The notes under the pieces were generated by a model, which was not told the DNA's origin, searched no databases, and saw only the letters and a program-made list of their open reading frames with translations. A stretch of 17,553 bases of DNA from Linderina pennispora. Taxonomy: Eukaryota > Kickxellomycota > Kickxellomycetes > Kickxellales > Kickxellaceae. This document shows positions 9,005-16,686 of this stretch, in pieces (position 1 is the first letter of the stretch; the number at the start of each line of letters is the position of its first letter). The stretch covers positions 1-17,553 of the forward strand of contig NW_024468447.1 of the NCBI RefSeq assembly GCF_002104995.1, in the 5' to 3' direction. A program made the translations under genes and the position numbers.

Positions 9005-9324
9005 TAAGCAGCAAAAGGAAGAAAGAGAGACGGCTGATAATAAATAGCGCGGGACCTGTTTGACCTGGGGGGTTGTGTCTGTGTCTTTTTCTGTGTCTTT
9101 TGTATGTAAAAGGCTACGAAGAAGCGTTCTTTGCTATCGAGAGAGGCGATGGCAGCGACAAAAGAAGTGTGTGGTATAAATATGAATGTTTTCGACTGGG
9201 GTGATTCAGAGAGAGAGAGAGAGAAGAGGCGACGGGGCAGAGTCATGCGTGCCCACAAAACACGCCAGAGAAAAAAATTCGCCGGAGGGAAGGCAAATAA
9301 AAGGCCCTGGCTGTGATTGGGCCA
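9005..9324. other. BZW promoter region with an AG/CT microsatellite
   Basis: This 320-base spacer lies between the BZW start and the GSKIP-domain stop. It contains an (AG)8 tract at 9208-9224, read as CT on the gene strand. It also has CT-rich sequence and a TATA-like CTATTTATTATC close to the BZW ATG. No coding motif is seen. Confidence 0.6.
9036..9047 (-). promoter_or_regulatory. TATA-like box CTATTTATTATC of the BZW gene
   Basis: It is centred about 37 bases upstream of the ATG at 9004 and followed by a pyrimidine-rich leader. The element resembles those before the transporter gene and before ATG 5494. Confidence 0.45.
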
Positions 9325-9669
9325 TCAGCGGATCTGCTCCTGGCCCAAATCGCTCGAGTCAGCCAGCGCCTGGAGCTTGGAAAACAGCTCCTGGTGCATG
9401 CTGCTGTTGAAGCGCGGGCTCACAGCGGATAATAATGACGTCAGGGTCTCGAAGGTCTTGCCGGTCCAGCCTGCCATGTCGCTGCCGCTGGCTTTGGCCA
9501 CCGTGTAGCCGCGCGTGTCGAGGGTCACTGATATCTGGTGGCCCTCGATCAGCGTCAGCGTGCTTTGCAGGTGGTTGGGTGGCGAGAAGTTGGCAAGGCC
9601 ATATTGGTGGTCGCGCAGCTCGGACAAGAACTCGTCGCGCAGGCTGTCTGGGCCGGTTGTGTTGAGCAT
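9325..9669 (-). CDS. GSKIP-domain protein
   Basis: A small protein of 114 residues from the ATG at 9669 (MLNTTGPDSLRDEFLSEL). The C-terminal part aligns with human GSKIP: ISVTLDTRGYTVAKAS, then a TFETLTSLLSAVSPRF stretch matching its YSLLDTLSPAY segment, then FSKLQALADS. In animals GSKIP binds GSK3-beta and protein kinase A; the single-domain fungal versions have no settled role, and the same domain sits in the mitochondrial-distribution protein CLU1/CLUH. The frame remains open upstream to an ATG at 9825, which would add 52 basic and proline-rich residues. I prefer 9669 because domain-like sequence starts just after it, but the longer form is possible. It is transcribed divergently from the transporter gene. 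Confidence 0.72.
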   Translation of the reverse strand: MLNTTGPDSLRDEFLSELRDHQYGLANFSPPNHLQSTLTLIEGHQISVTLDTRGYTVAKASGSDMAGWTGKTFETLTSLLSAVSPRFNSSMHQELFSKLQALADSSDLGQEQIR

Positions 9670-9902
9670 CGCTGTGTCTGGCAAGAGTGGCAGAAATAGG
9701 CCAGGGAAAATAGACTTGGGAGGGAAAGGGTGGGGAGGCGCGTCTGCGCTCGCTCGCAACCTGTTTATTCTCTCCCTCGACGCTCGCTGCTGCAGCCGCT
9801 GGGAAGGCGAGGAGATCGGCACCAATTTTCGAGTGATCTAGCGCCATTGTCCGGACCACATCCCTAAGCGCATGCCTTTGCAGCCAACAGTCCTGCTTCA
9901 TG

Positions 9903-9990
9903 TTTCTTCTTCTCTCCCCCTCACTCCCTCTCTCCCCCCCTCTCCTCACCCCAAACCCGCTGATTTTCCCTCCTCTTCTCTCCTCCCCTA
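9903..9990 (+). promoter_or_regulatory. Pyrimidine-rich tract upstream of the transporter gene
   Basis: About 85 bases are almost entirely C and T on the plus strand, ending in CCCCTATTTATAG. CT-rich tracts next to the start site are common in strongly expressed fungal promoters. It lies in the divergent promoter shared with the GSKIP-domain gene. Confidence 0.5.
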
Positions 9991-9997
9991 TTTATAG
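9988..9997 (+). promoter_or_regulatory. TATA-like box CTATTTATAG of the transporter gene
   Basis: It is centred about 43 bases upstream of the ATG at 10036 and follows a long CT tract directly. The central TATTTATA is close to consensus. It is also near-palindromic, so it could serve either strand. Confidence 0.5.
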
Positions 9998-10035
9998 CTT
10001 TTAAACAAAAACTCTTACCATATCTCTTCTGGACC

Positions 10036-11142
10036 ATGGCAGAGCTGTTTGGCGTTCCACTAAAGTACATCTCGCTGGTTATTCTGACGGTGCAGAACAG
10101 CATGCTGGTCCTGGTTATGCGGTACTCCCGCGTAGTCAGCGACACGCGCTACTACACGTCTACTGCGGTGCTGCTGAGCGAGCTGACAAAGTTCTGTGTG
10201 TGCCTGTACATCTCAGCGCGCGAGACCATGAAGGAGCACAACGGGCAGCTGGTGCCCTCTGCGGTGTACCGTGAGGTGCTGGGCGGCGACAGCTGGAAGA
10301 TGCTGATTCCGGCGGGGCTCTACACGATCCAAAACAACCTGCAGTACGTGGCGGTGTCGCTGCTGGACGCGGCAACGTTCCAGGTGACGTACCAGCTGAA
10401 GATCCTGACCACGGCGCTATGCTCGGTGATTCTGCTGGGCACGGTCCTGGGCATGATGCGGTGGGCGTCGCTGGTGCTGCTGACGATGGGTGTTATTCTG
10501 GTGCAGCTACCGTCTGGCGACGATGTCCCGAGTGCCGACGGGCAGTCGGCGAACCTGATGGGTCTGCTCACGGTGTTTGTCGCGTGCGTGCTGTCGGGTC
10601 TGGCGGGCGTGTATTTCGAGAAGGTCCTGAAGGGGTCGCGCAAGTCGCTGTGGACGCGCAACGTCCAGCTGTCGCTGTTTTCGACCATCCCGGCGCTGTT
10701 TGGCGTCCTGGTGGTCGACGGGCAGGGGGTCAGGACCAACGGGTTCTTTTACGGATACACGAGCTGGACTCTAGGTGCGATTGCGTGCCAGGCGGTCGGC
10801 GGGCTCATCGTCGCTGTGGTGGTCAAGTACGCAGACAACATCCTGAAGGGATTCGCAACCAGCATCTCGATTATTCTGTCGTGCCTGGCATCCGTGTGGA
10901 TCTTTGACTTCCGTATCACCAAGGCCTTTGTCTTTGGCACGGCGCTGGTTATTTATGCCACATACATGTATGGAAAGTATGCCGGTGGCCCGTCGAATGC
11001 CAAGCAGGGAAACGGCGTGCTGCCGTCCAGCAACGCTAGAGAGGAGAATGTGCCGATTGCCGGCTCCTCCAGCGGACAGCAGGACGGCGACATCCAGCTC
11101 AACGAAATGGAGCCCAGCAAGTTCAACGTAAAGGTCGTGTAA
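10036..11142 (+). CDS. UDP-galactose / UDP-GlcNAc transporter (SLC35A type)
   Basis: A Golgi nucleotide-sugar antiporter of 368 residues without introns, related to S. pombe Gms1 and human SLC35A2/A3. It would import UDP-sugar for glycan synthesis in exchange for UMP. The sequence shows about ten hydrophobic segments. It has the family signature YTIQNNLQYVAVSLLDAATF (residues 96-115) followed by QVTYQLKILTTALCSV, and later VKYADNILKGFATSISIIL. The N-terminus reads LKYISLVILTVQNSMLVLVMRYSR, typical of the family. The hydrophilic tail after residue 310 ends in VKVV; a terminal hydrophobic pair may help exit from the ER, though that is inference. The start at 10036 has good context (GGACCATGG). 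Which sugar is carried cannot be told from sequence. The gene converges on the Caf1 gene, with 80 bases between stops. Confidence 0.94.
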   Translation: MAELFGVPLKYISLVILTVQNSMLVLVMRYSRVVSDTRYYTSTAVLLSELTKFCVCLYISARETMKEHNGQLVPSAVYREVLGGDSWKMLIPAGLYTIQNNLQYVAVSLLDAATFQVTYQLKILTTALCSVILLGTVLGMMRWASLVLLTMGVILVQLPSGDDVPSADGQSANLMGLLTVFVACVLSGLAGVYFEKVLKGSRKSLWTRNVQLSLFSTIPALFGVLVVDGQGVRTNGFFYGYTSWTLGAIACQAVGGLIVAVVVKYADNILKGFATSISIILSCLASVWIFDFRITKAFVFGTALVIYATYMYGKYAGGPSNAKQGNGVLPSSNAREENVPIAGSSSGQQDGDIQLNEMEPSKFNVKVV

Positions 11143-11222
11143 AACAAAACATGTTGACTAATAGATGTTGATAGACGCTTTAGTTAAGGGAAGCAAATGC
11201 GAAATAATATAACGTGTGTAAT

Positions 11223-12107
11223 CTACGCAGCCACTGTTGCTGTCGCTGTCGCTGTCGCCGCCGCCGCAGGTGTCGCTGCCGCCGTGGCAGCCGTGGCAGC
11301 TCCTGCCGACGAGTGGAAGGCATTGGAGCCAAGGCCAAACAGATGGCCCAGGTACTTGCTTTCGTCGACCTTGTCCTCAAAGTATTTTTGCCTGAGCTTG
11401 AAGAACGTCATGGCCGTGAGCAGGCTGTCGGAGCCCGCCTGGTGCTGGGGCCCGATCCTCGGCACCTCCAGGTCGTCGGCGACGTCCTGCAGTCCGCCCT
11501 TCAATGTGCGGCAGCTCCGCATCATGTACTTTATATCGTAGATGCCCGGGAAGAACGTGTGCAGCAACTCAAAGAACCCGTCCTCGTCCTCGGGCAGCGC
11601 ATTGCACGTCAGGAGCTTCAGCAGGTACCCAAAGTCGTATCCGCTGTGGAACGACACCCAGCGCACCTCCTTGAACAGCACCATGCCCGAGTCCGTCAGC
11701 AGCTCGCCGAAATGCAACACGTCAATGCCGTACTCTTCGTTCTTCAGAAAGTCAATCCCCGACTTTGTCAGCAGGTCAATCGACTCTTGCGCGTACATGT
11801 CGCTGGTCAGGCTGAACTTGAAGTTGAACTGCCACGAGCACACGCCCGGCGGCGGGTTGCCGTCCTTGTCCATCAGCGTTATGCCCAGCTGGATAATTGT
11901 CAGAATGTCCACATTGCACCGCAGGAGCTGGTAGTGGTAGTCTGACGCCGAGCCAAAGGTGCCGATTGGTCGCGCTACCACGCCCGGGAACTCGGTGTCC
12001 ATCGATATGTACGGGTACTGGGGAATGAGCTTGCGGATTGCCGCAAACTCCTCCTCGAGATTGCTCTCCCAGACGTCTCTGATTATAACCGTGCTGTGGT
12101 CTGTCAT
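11223..12107 (-). CDS. CAF1: CCR4-NOT deadenylase subunit Caf1/Pop2
   Basis: A 3'-5' poly(A) exonuclease of the DEDD family, catalytic subunit of the CCR4-NOT complex that shortens mRNA tails. The protein has 294 residues and no introns. Catalytic residues are in place: Asp37 and Glu39 in YISMDTEFPGVV, Asp158 in FHSGYDFGYLLK, and Asp226 in HQAGSDSLLTAMTFF. These correspond to the four acidic residues of human CNOT7. The first residues (VIIRDVWESNLEEEF) match the usual short N-terminus and fix the start at 12107. The tail after about residue 268 is odd: nearly all Ala and Thr, encoded by a GCTGTC-like repeat read on the plus strand. It shares a roughly 240-base divergent promoter with the SFT2 gene. 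Confidence 0.97.
   Translation of the reverse strand: MTDHSTVIIRDVWESNLEEEFAAIRKLIPQYPYISMDTEFPGVVARPIGTFGSASDYHYQLLRCNVDILTIIQLGITLMDKDGNPPPGVCSWQFNFKFSLTSDMYAQESIDLLTKSGIDFLKNEEYGIDVLHFGELLTDSGMVLFKEVRWVSFHSGYDFGYLLKLLTCNALPEDEDGFFELLHTFFPGIYDIKYMMRSCRTLKGGLQDVADDLEVPRIGPQHQAGSDSLLTAMTFFKLRQKYFEDKVDESKYLGHLFGLGSNAFHSSAGAATAATAAATPAAAATATATATVAA
11231..11310. repeat. Trinucleotide/hexanucleotide-like repeat coding the Ala/Thr tail of Caf1
   Basis: The plus strand shows GCTGTC repeated in tandem around 11237-11257, followed by GCC/GCN repeats. On the minus strand this gives alternating Ala-Thr and poly-Ala. Such tracts vary in length by replication slippage. Confidence 0.65.
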
Positions 12108-12346
12108 TGTACGCTAATGCATTCAAGCTGTGTTCTGCGAAAAGGAAAAATAAAGAGCAGGCTCAGGAATTTCGGAATGGGACTCAGGAAGAGGGGAGGC
12201 GGGGGAGCGCGAGGCATGCAATTAGAAAGGTCGCCGGATTAAAATCACTGGCGCCAAGGACAGGCAAAGTGCCAAGCCGGCTGCCGCGGCTGCCTGTCTT
12301 CTGCTCCCAGCACTCTTACTTTTTCGCATTTACTTCCTCTTTTCAA

Positions 12347-13089
12347 ATGTCGTCGTTCAGAGATGCCCTCAGCGGGCTAAAGACATCGTCAAACCACGTA
12401 TTGCCGACCAGCTCGGGCGAAGGAAGCAGCAGCGGTGGCGGGTTCCTGGGCAATCTGCGGGACGGAGCCAGCAACCTAGTGTCCAGCGCCAGCGACGGAA
12501 TATCAAACATGTCGCTGCTTGGAGGCAGCAATAGCCAGGACACAGTCAGTACGGGCAACCGCGGCGAGTGGTTCGGGCTGACGCTGATGCAGGTAAGGTG
12601 GAGGGCAGATAGCAAGCAGCACAGCAATATGCACATCGGGGGCAAATGGCAGCTAACATATCACGTCATCGGGGTTAGCGGTGGATTGGATTCGGCGGGT
12701 GCGCAGTGCTTGCGCTGTTCTGCTACGTGATGGCGTTCATGGCATTGCCGTGGATGATCATCTCACCGCAAAAGTTTGCGACTGCGTTTTCGCTGGGCTC
12801 GCTGTCGACGATCTCGGGCATTGCGCTGCTGCGCGGCCCGCGGGCACACACGGCGCACATGCTGTCGCGCGAGCGGCTGCTGTTCACCGTGTCGTACTTT
12901 GGTTCGGTGTTCTTCACGCTGTTCTTCTCGGTGGTCGTCCACTCGTACCTGGGAACGCTGCTGTTTGTAGTGGTGCAGGTGGTTGCGCTGGTGTGGTATG
13001 TGGTGTCGTATTTCCCAGGCGGCTCGGCGGGCCTGCAGTCCACCACAAGCAACCTCGTCAGCGGTGCAAGGACCCTGCTGCCATTCTAA
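12347..13089 (+). CDS. SFT2: SFT2-family Golgi membrane protein, two exons
   Basis: Sft2/SFT2D proteins are four-span membrane proteins implicated in endosome-to-Golgi and intra-Golgi vesicle fusion. Exons are 12347-12592 and 12679-13089, giving 218 residues. The first 75 residues are polar, rich in Gly and Ser. The membrane part begins at the splice junction (LTLMQ|RWIGFGGCAVLALF). Four hydrophobic segments lie near residues 87-107, 115-133, 150-169 and 172-194. Between the second and third is the family's GP-containing loop (LLRGPRAHTAHMLSRERLLF). The last segment ends VVALVWYVVSYFPGG, matching the usual LALTWYSLSYIP. The C-terminus after it is longer than in yeast. The start at 12347 is the first Met before the polar region; the open frame continues further upstream without family likeness. 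Confidence 0.9.
12593..12678 (+). other. Intron of the SFT2 gene
   Basis: An 86-base intron in phase 0, with donor CAG|GTAAGG, acceptor GGGGTTAG|CGG and the branch-like motif GCTAACA 27 bases before the acceptor. Splicing restores the family's RW at the start of the first membrane segment. Confidence 0.85.
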
Positions 13090-13473
13090 GAATAGGTTGG
13101 GGGGGAGAGGACCAACCTGGCCTTCCAGATAGCTTTCCGGTGATCGGGCCGCCTGTGTAACCGTTCTGTACTCGCAATATAGCGGCGAAGTTTATTACTT
13201 TGCCTTTGCATGAGCTACGTGAGACTGTCTGAGACGGCGTCGGGAGAGCTAGCGGAAAAATGTGCTGGGCGTCTGGACCAATCTTCGTGCAGCTGGGTCG
13301 ATGGAAAGAACCACAAATTTCAACCACCCTGGCGCTTGCTAAGCCCAAGCTTGGTTTTCCTGGAACAAACACCACTTTTTCCAGTTCCATTAATTTTTTT
13401 CATTTTCCACCCCTCCCTTACTAACCCCCTTCGCTCTGCAATTCTCTATAAAAATACAGCCCTATTCTCTGCA
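13090..13473. other. Spacer and promoter between SFT2 and the unassigned gene
   Basis: This 384-base spacer contains no recognisable coding sequence. The last 100 bases become T- and C-rich and end with a TATA box before the next ATG. The open frame that runs into the next gene from 13210 has no support. Confidence 0.55.
13447..13454 (+). promoter_or_regulatory. TATA box TATAAAAA
   Basis: A near-consensus TATA box begins 27 bases before the ATG at 13474 and follows a pyrimidine-rich stretch. With a metazoan-like 30-base spacing the transcript would begin at the ATG itself, so either initiation lies further downstream or the 5' leader is extremely short. Confidence 0.5.
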
Positions 13474-16389
13474 ATGTACAGCTCGACAGGCAGCGCCGAA
13501 CAGAGCCGTGAATCGGTCAATGCGTCATACGATGTTCTCAATTCGCGGCTGATGCCACGGGCGGGAAACACGGCCGATGAGGAGCTCGTATTCCGCAGCG
13601 ATTCGCGGAGCTCCAAGACGTCGCAGAACCAGCAGTACATGAACACGCTGTCGACAGGGCAAAAAGCGCGCAACACGCTGAACGCGAGCCAGACGCGGGT
13701 GAACTCGCCGGGGGCAAGCACGACGTCGGTGAACCAGCAGCACACGGGGCAGCCGCGGTCGCAGTCGTCAACGGGCCACTACCCGAGCGGGCCGAAGCCG
13801 GGCCGCCTGCCGTCGCGGGCATCGTCTGGTGCACCTGGGCATCCGGGCGGCACGGCGAACTCGTCGGGGTCGTCGGAGGACTCGATGAAGCAGAAGCAGA
13901 TGAATCACCAGCGCGGCCGTGGCGGCGGGTCCGCGGCTGGAGCATCGATGATGGCGAAGAGGCGGGAGGCGACGGTGGATGCGCGCGGGTTCCTGCGGAC
14001 GCTGAATGACTTGTTCTTCAGCAAGTTCTGCGTCGATGAGCTGTTCTACCGGGAGTTTCGCGAGCAGCTGGTGAAGCGGATACAGGAGAGCACCTACCGC
14101 TATGACCCAGAGGACCTGCAGGATATCTTGGACGATGTGTCCGAGGCATGCAAGAGCACACGGTAAGTGGGAAAGAGATTTTTTTTGCCCCATGGGAACT
14201 GGCTTCGCACCCAGCAGCCTGCATTGTTTCACTCCACATGTACATGCACACATTCACACTCGCCCCCAGAGGAAGGCACGGACAGAGCGATTTGCACTGA
14301 GAGACCTTGGTGCGATCGCTGCCCCGGGGATTCTGGGCGTGTTGTTTTGGAACGAGCACTAGTATTGACCTTGCTGCAGCATCAAGGAGCTGGGTATCAG
14401 CACTATTGCCCATCGCCAGTGATCTCCTCGCTCTGAGTGGTTAATGAGCGGGGATCTGTGAGGCTTGTTTTGGCTCCCTCTCTATCAGCCCAGGAACCGC
14501 TGGCCTGGCTTCTTTTTTTTTTTGAGGCAGGCCCAGCGGAGCTTGCTCGCTTAATTTAGCACTCACAGTGCGATGTGCACAAGAGATGGGGGGAGTATGC
14601 GCGTGTATTGGCGATCTCCTTTTTTGGCCCGATTGCCCTCTGCGGTCTCGCTCATCTTCTGTTTTTCCGCCGAGATGTGGACCGCCTAGCCCACTATAAC
14701 CACCACATGCAGCGTATTTTTAGGGATGCAGTTGTAGCGGGCTTTTCTTATTTTATCCCGCATCATGCATGTATGTACATCCGGCAAACGCCACTAAATC
14801 CAGGCTGTGTAGACTTAACCTCGATGCGGTGTCACAGTGGCGACTCAACTACTTCACACGGGACCAGACGGCGTCGGTGGTGGACTACATATTCCTGATC
14901 AACGTCAACATGATGGCATTCGACGCAAAATACTCGAACCGCTGCCTGGACTCGTTCTGTGCCGATCCGCTGTGCAGCGAGATCCATGCCGGGCGCGTGT
15001 CGGAGGAGGACAGGGCCAAGGCGTTCCGGCGCGTAATCAACGTGATCATGAACGAGGCTGTGCGTGTGCGGCTGGTGACGCGGGAGCAGAAGAGCGCAGT
15101 GCGGGCGCGACTGGTAAAGTCTGTGTTCTCGTGCGAGGACCGGATCAACGCGATCCGCGAGATTGCAGTGCTGATCCTGCTGGCACAAGACGACCGGCAC
15201 CGCGACTTTGTGCAGTATGCGCTGGTGAACTTTGGGCAGACGTGGGCGCCGTCGGATGCATCGATGACGGACGTGGACGAGGACTGCAATCTGGACCCCG
15301 ACATGGTGTACCGCAAGGCACTGGGCGCCATCAACAACACGTACCTGGAGTCGATTCTGGATGTGCGGCGTCTGGGCATGAGCATCAGCGTCGAGGAGGT
15401 GGCCAAGCTGCGCGAGCTGTGGGCGCGAGCCAGCACCAAGGTGCCCACCGCAGCGGTGGTGACGCTGCCGATGCTGCTGCACCTGCTGGTGCACTGCTCC
15501 GAGTCCGAGCTGCAGGATGCGCTGCCGCAGGCAGGCGTGTCGGCGGCGGCACTGGCCAAGACGGCGGGCGGCAGCGGGCTGACGGGGCGGATCGAGCAGG
15601 TGGAGGATGCGGCACTGCAGATTGTGCAGAACCTGGGCCTGGCGTGGGAGCTGGGCGACAACCCGCCGCGCGACCTGCGCCAGTTCTGCATGGTTTTGCT
15701 GCTGGATCTGGGAAGCGTCCTGTCGATGCTGCTGGTGGCGGAAACGCAGCCATCTGACCAGCCCGACTCGGACCAGCAGGAGATCGGCACGGTGGAGGAC
15801 GGGCTGTTTGCGCGGTGGTGGGACGTGTGCGATGCGGTGGTGACATACGAGCGCGCGCACCGGCACTTTTACGTGGCGTTCCTGATAACATACATCAAAG
15901 GTGGCGAGCGAGAAGCTGCTGGCGCAAAAGGCCGACTTCAACCCTGAGCTGTTTCTGACCATGGTGGCGGAGCTGCTGACCGAGTTCCGCAAGCGCCGGC
16001 CCGACTACGAGGCCATAGTGATTACAGCCGATGGCCGCGTAGCCCCGTCGTGTCTGGTGGACAGCGGCACCGCCAGCGCGCGGTCGTCGGGCGGCGATGC
16101 AGCCAGCGGCGGCTCGGTAGCCAAGCATGGCAAGGCTCTGGACCGCCGCACGCGCGAAGATATCGGCGCTGAGTTCGACCGCCTGTTTGCGTGGGTTGAC
16201 CAGCAGCTGCCAGTGACGAACCGTGTGCGGGCGCTGTCGCGGGCTCAGTCGCCGCGCAGCAAGACAAATTCGTGGCAGCAGGCGCAGAGCATGCCGCGGT
16301 CGACGTCGTCGGCGAGCGTGGGCTACGGCAGCGCGACTGGCGGAAACCGCGTTGCGTCGCCGGTGCCTCCGATGCCGATGCCGCGGTAA
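13474..16389 (+). CDS. Unassigned helical protein with disordered ends, multi-exon
   Basis: I do not recognise this gene. Exon 1 is 13474-14162 and ends CG|GTAAGT (phase 2). The main exon begins at 14813 (or 14804) and runs to 16389; a possible 39-base exon at 14380-14418 keeps the same phase. Residues 1-165 are Ser/Thr/Gln/Gly-rich and probably disordered. A structured region then starts (DARGFLRTLNDLFFSKF) and continues for about 400 residues of helical, Leu-rich sequence, including AFRRVINVIMNEAVRVRLV, REIAVLILLAQDDRHRDFV and LPMLLHLLVHCSE. The tail is again Ser/Arg/Pro-rich and ends PMPMPR. There is one frame break: an extra G in GG at 15900-15901; skipping it joins LITYIK to VASEKLLAQKADFNPEL. 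The total is 767 residues with the small exon or 754 without. There is no signal peptide or membrane segment. A MIF4G/ARM-like scaffold is possible but unproven. Confidence 0.7.
14163..14812 (+). other. Intron region of the unassigned gene, perhaps two introns around a micro-exon
   Basis: The donor CG|GTAAGTG at 14163 is strong. One model is a single 650-base intron ending at TGTGTAG (14812) or nine bases earlier at CCAG (14803); both acceptors keep frame. The other model has an acceptor CTTGCTGCAG at 14379, preceded by a TTGAC branch-like motif, then a 39-base exon, then a weak donor GTGATC at 14419. The other introns here are 86-115 bases, so 650 would be unusually long. A T run lies around 14512-14523. 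Confidence 0.6.
14380..14418 (+). other. Possible 39-base micro-exon
   Basis: With phase-2 splicing on both sides it reads IKELGISTIAHR between KSTR and the following QLNLDAVSQW. Its length is a multiple of three, so skipping keeps the frame. The acceptor is good and the donor weak. Confidence 0.4.
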
Positions 16390-16686
16390 ACGCCCCCAAT
16401 TAACTAGATACACCCATTTTGTTTCTGTCAGGGCAAATTCATAGCTTCTGTTATTCTCCCCTGAGGCGATGGACACTGAGAAATCATCGCTTTTGGAAAT
16501 AGTCAATGCTCATCGGCCTGCTCCTGTGTCGATCTGTGGTTTCCGGCCCAAGCAAATTGCGTGGCATCAATTTCTTTATCCCCGGCAGAGAGGCTGGCGA
16601 CTCTGCATTTGCATGTTTATGAGCGCCCCTTTGGTTGCCCCTTTTTTTCAATTCTGACTCTGCATTCCTGCATAAATTTGTTTCAA
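16390..16686. other. Spacer between the unassigned gene and the dehydrogenase gene
   Basis: This 297-base spacer between two plus-strand genes is T-rich near its 3' end. A CATAAAT element lies about 15 bases before the ATG at 16687. No coding motif is seen. Confidence 0.5.

Noticed and set aside
12107-12346. Longer SFT2 start within the upstream open frame
   Set aside because: The upstream residues overlap the divergent Caf1 promoter and show no family likeness; ATG 12347 suits the polar N-terminus.
15895-15905. Programmed ribosomal frameshift in the unassigned gene
   Set aside because: No known slippery heptamer or obvious downstream stem; similar lesions in other genes make a simple indel more likely.
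14832-15992. Minus-strand open frame of 386 codons
   Set aside because: Antisense to the main exon of the unassigned gene; extremely His/Gln/Arg-rich, low-complexity, no motif.
15901-16389. Separate gene starting at GTG 15901
   Set aside because: It abuts the upstream frame exactly and continues it if one G is dropped; no promoter or ATG of its own.
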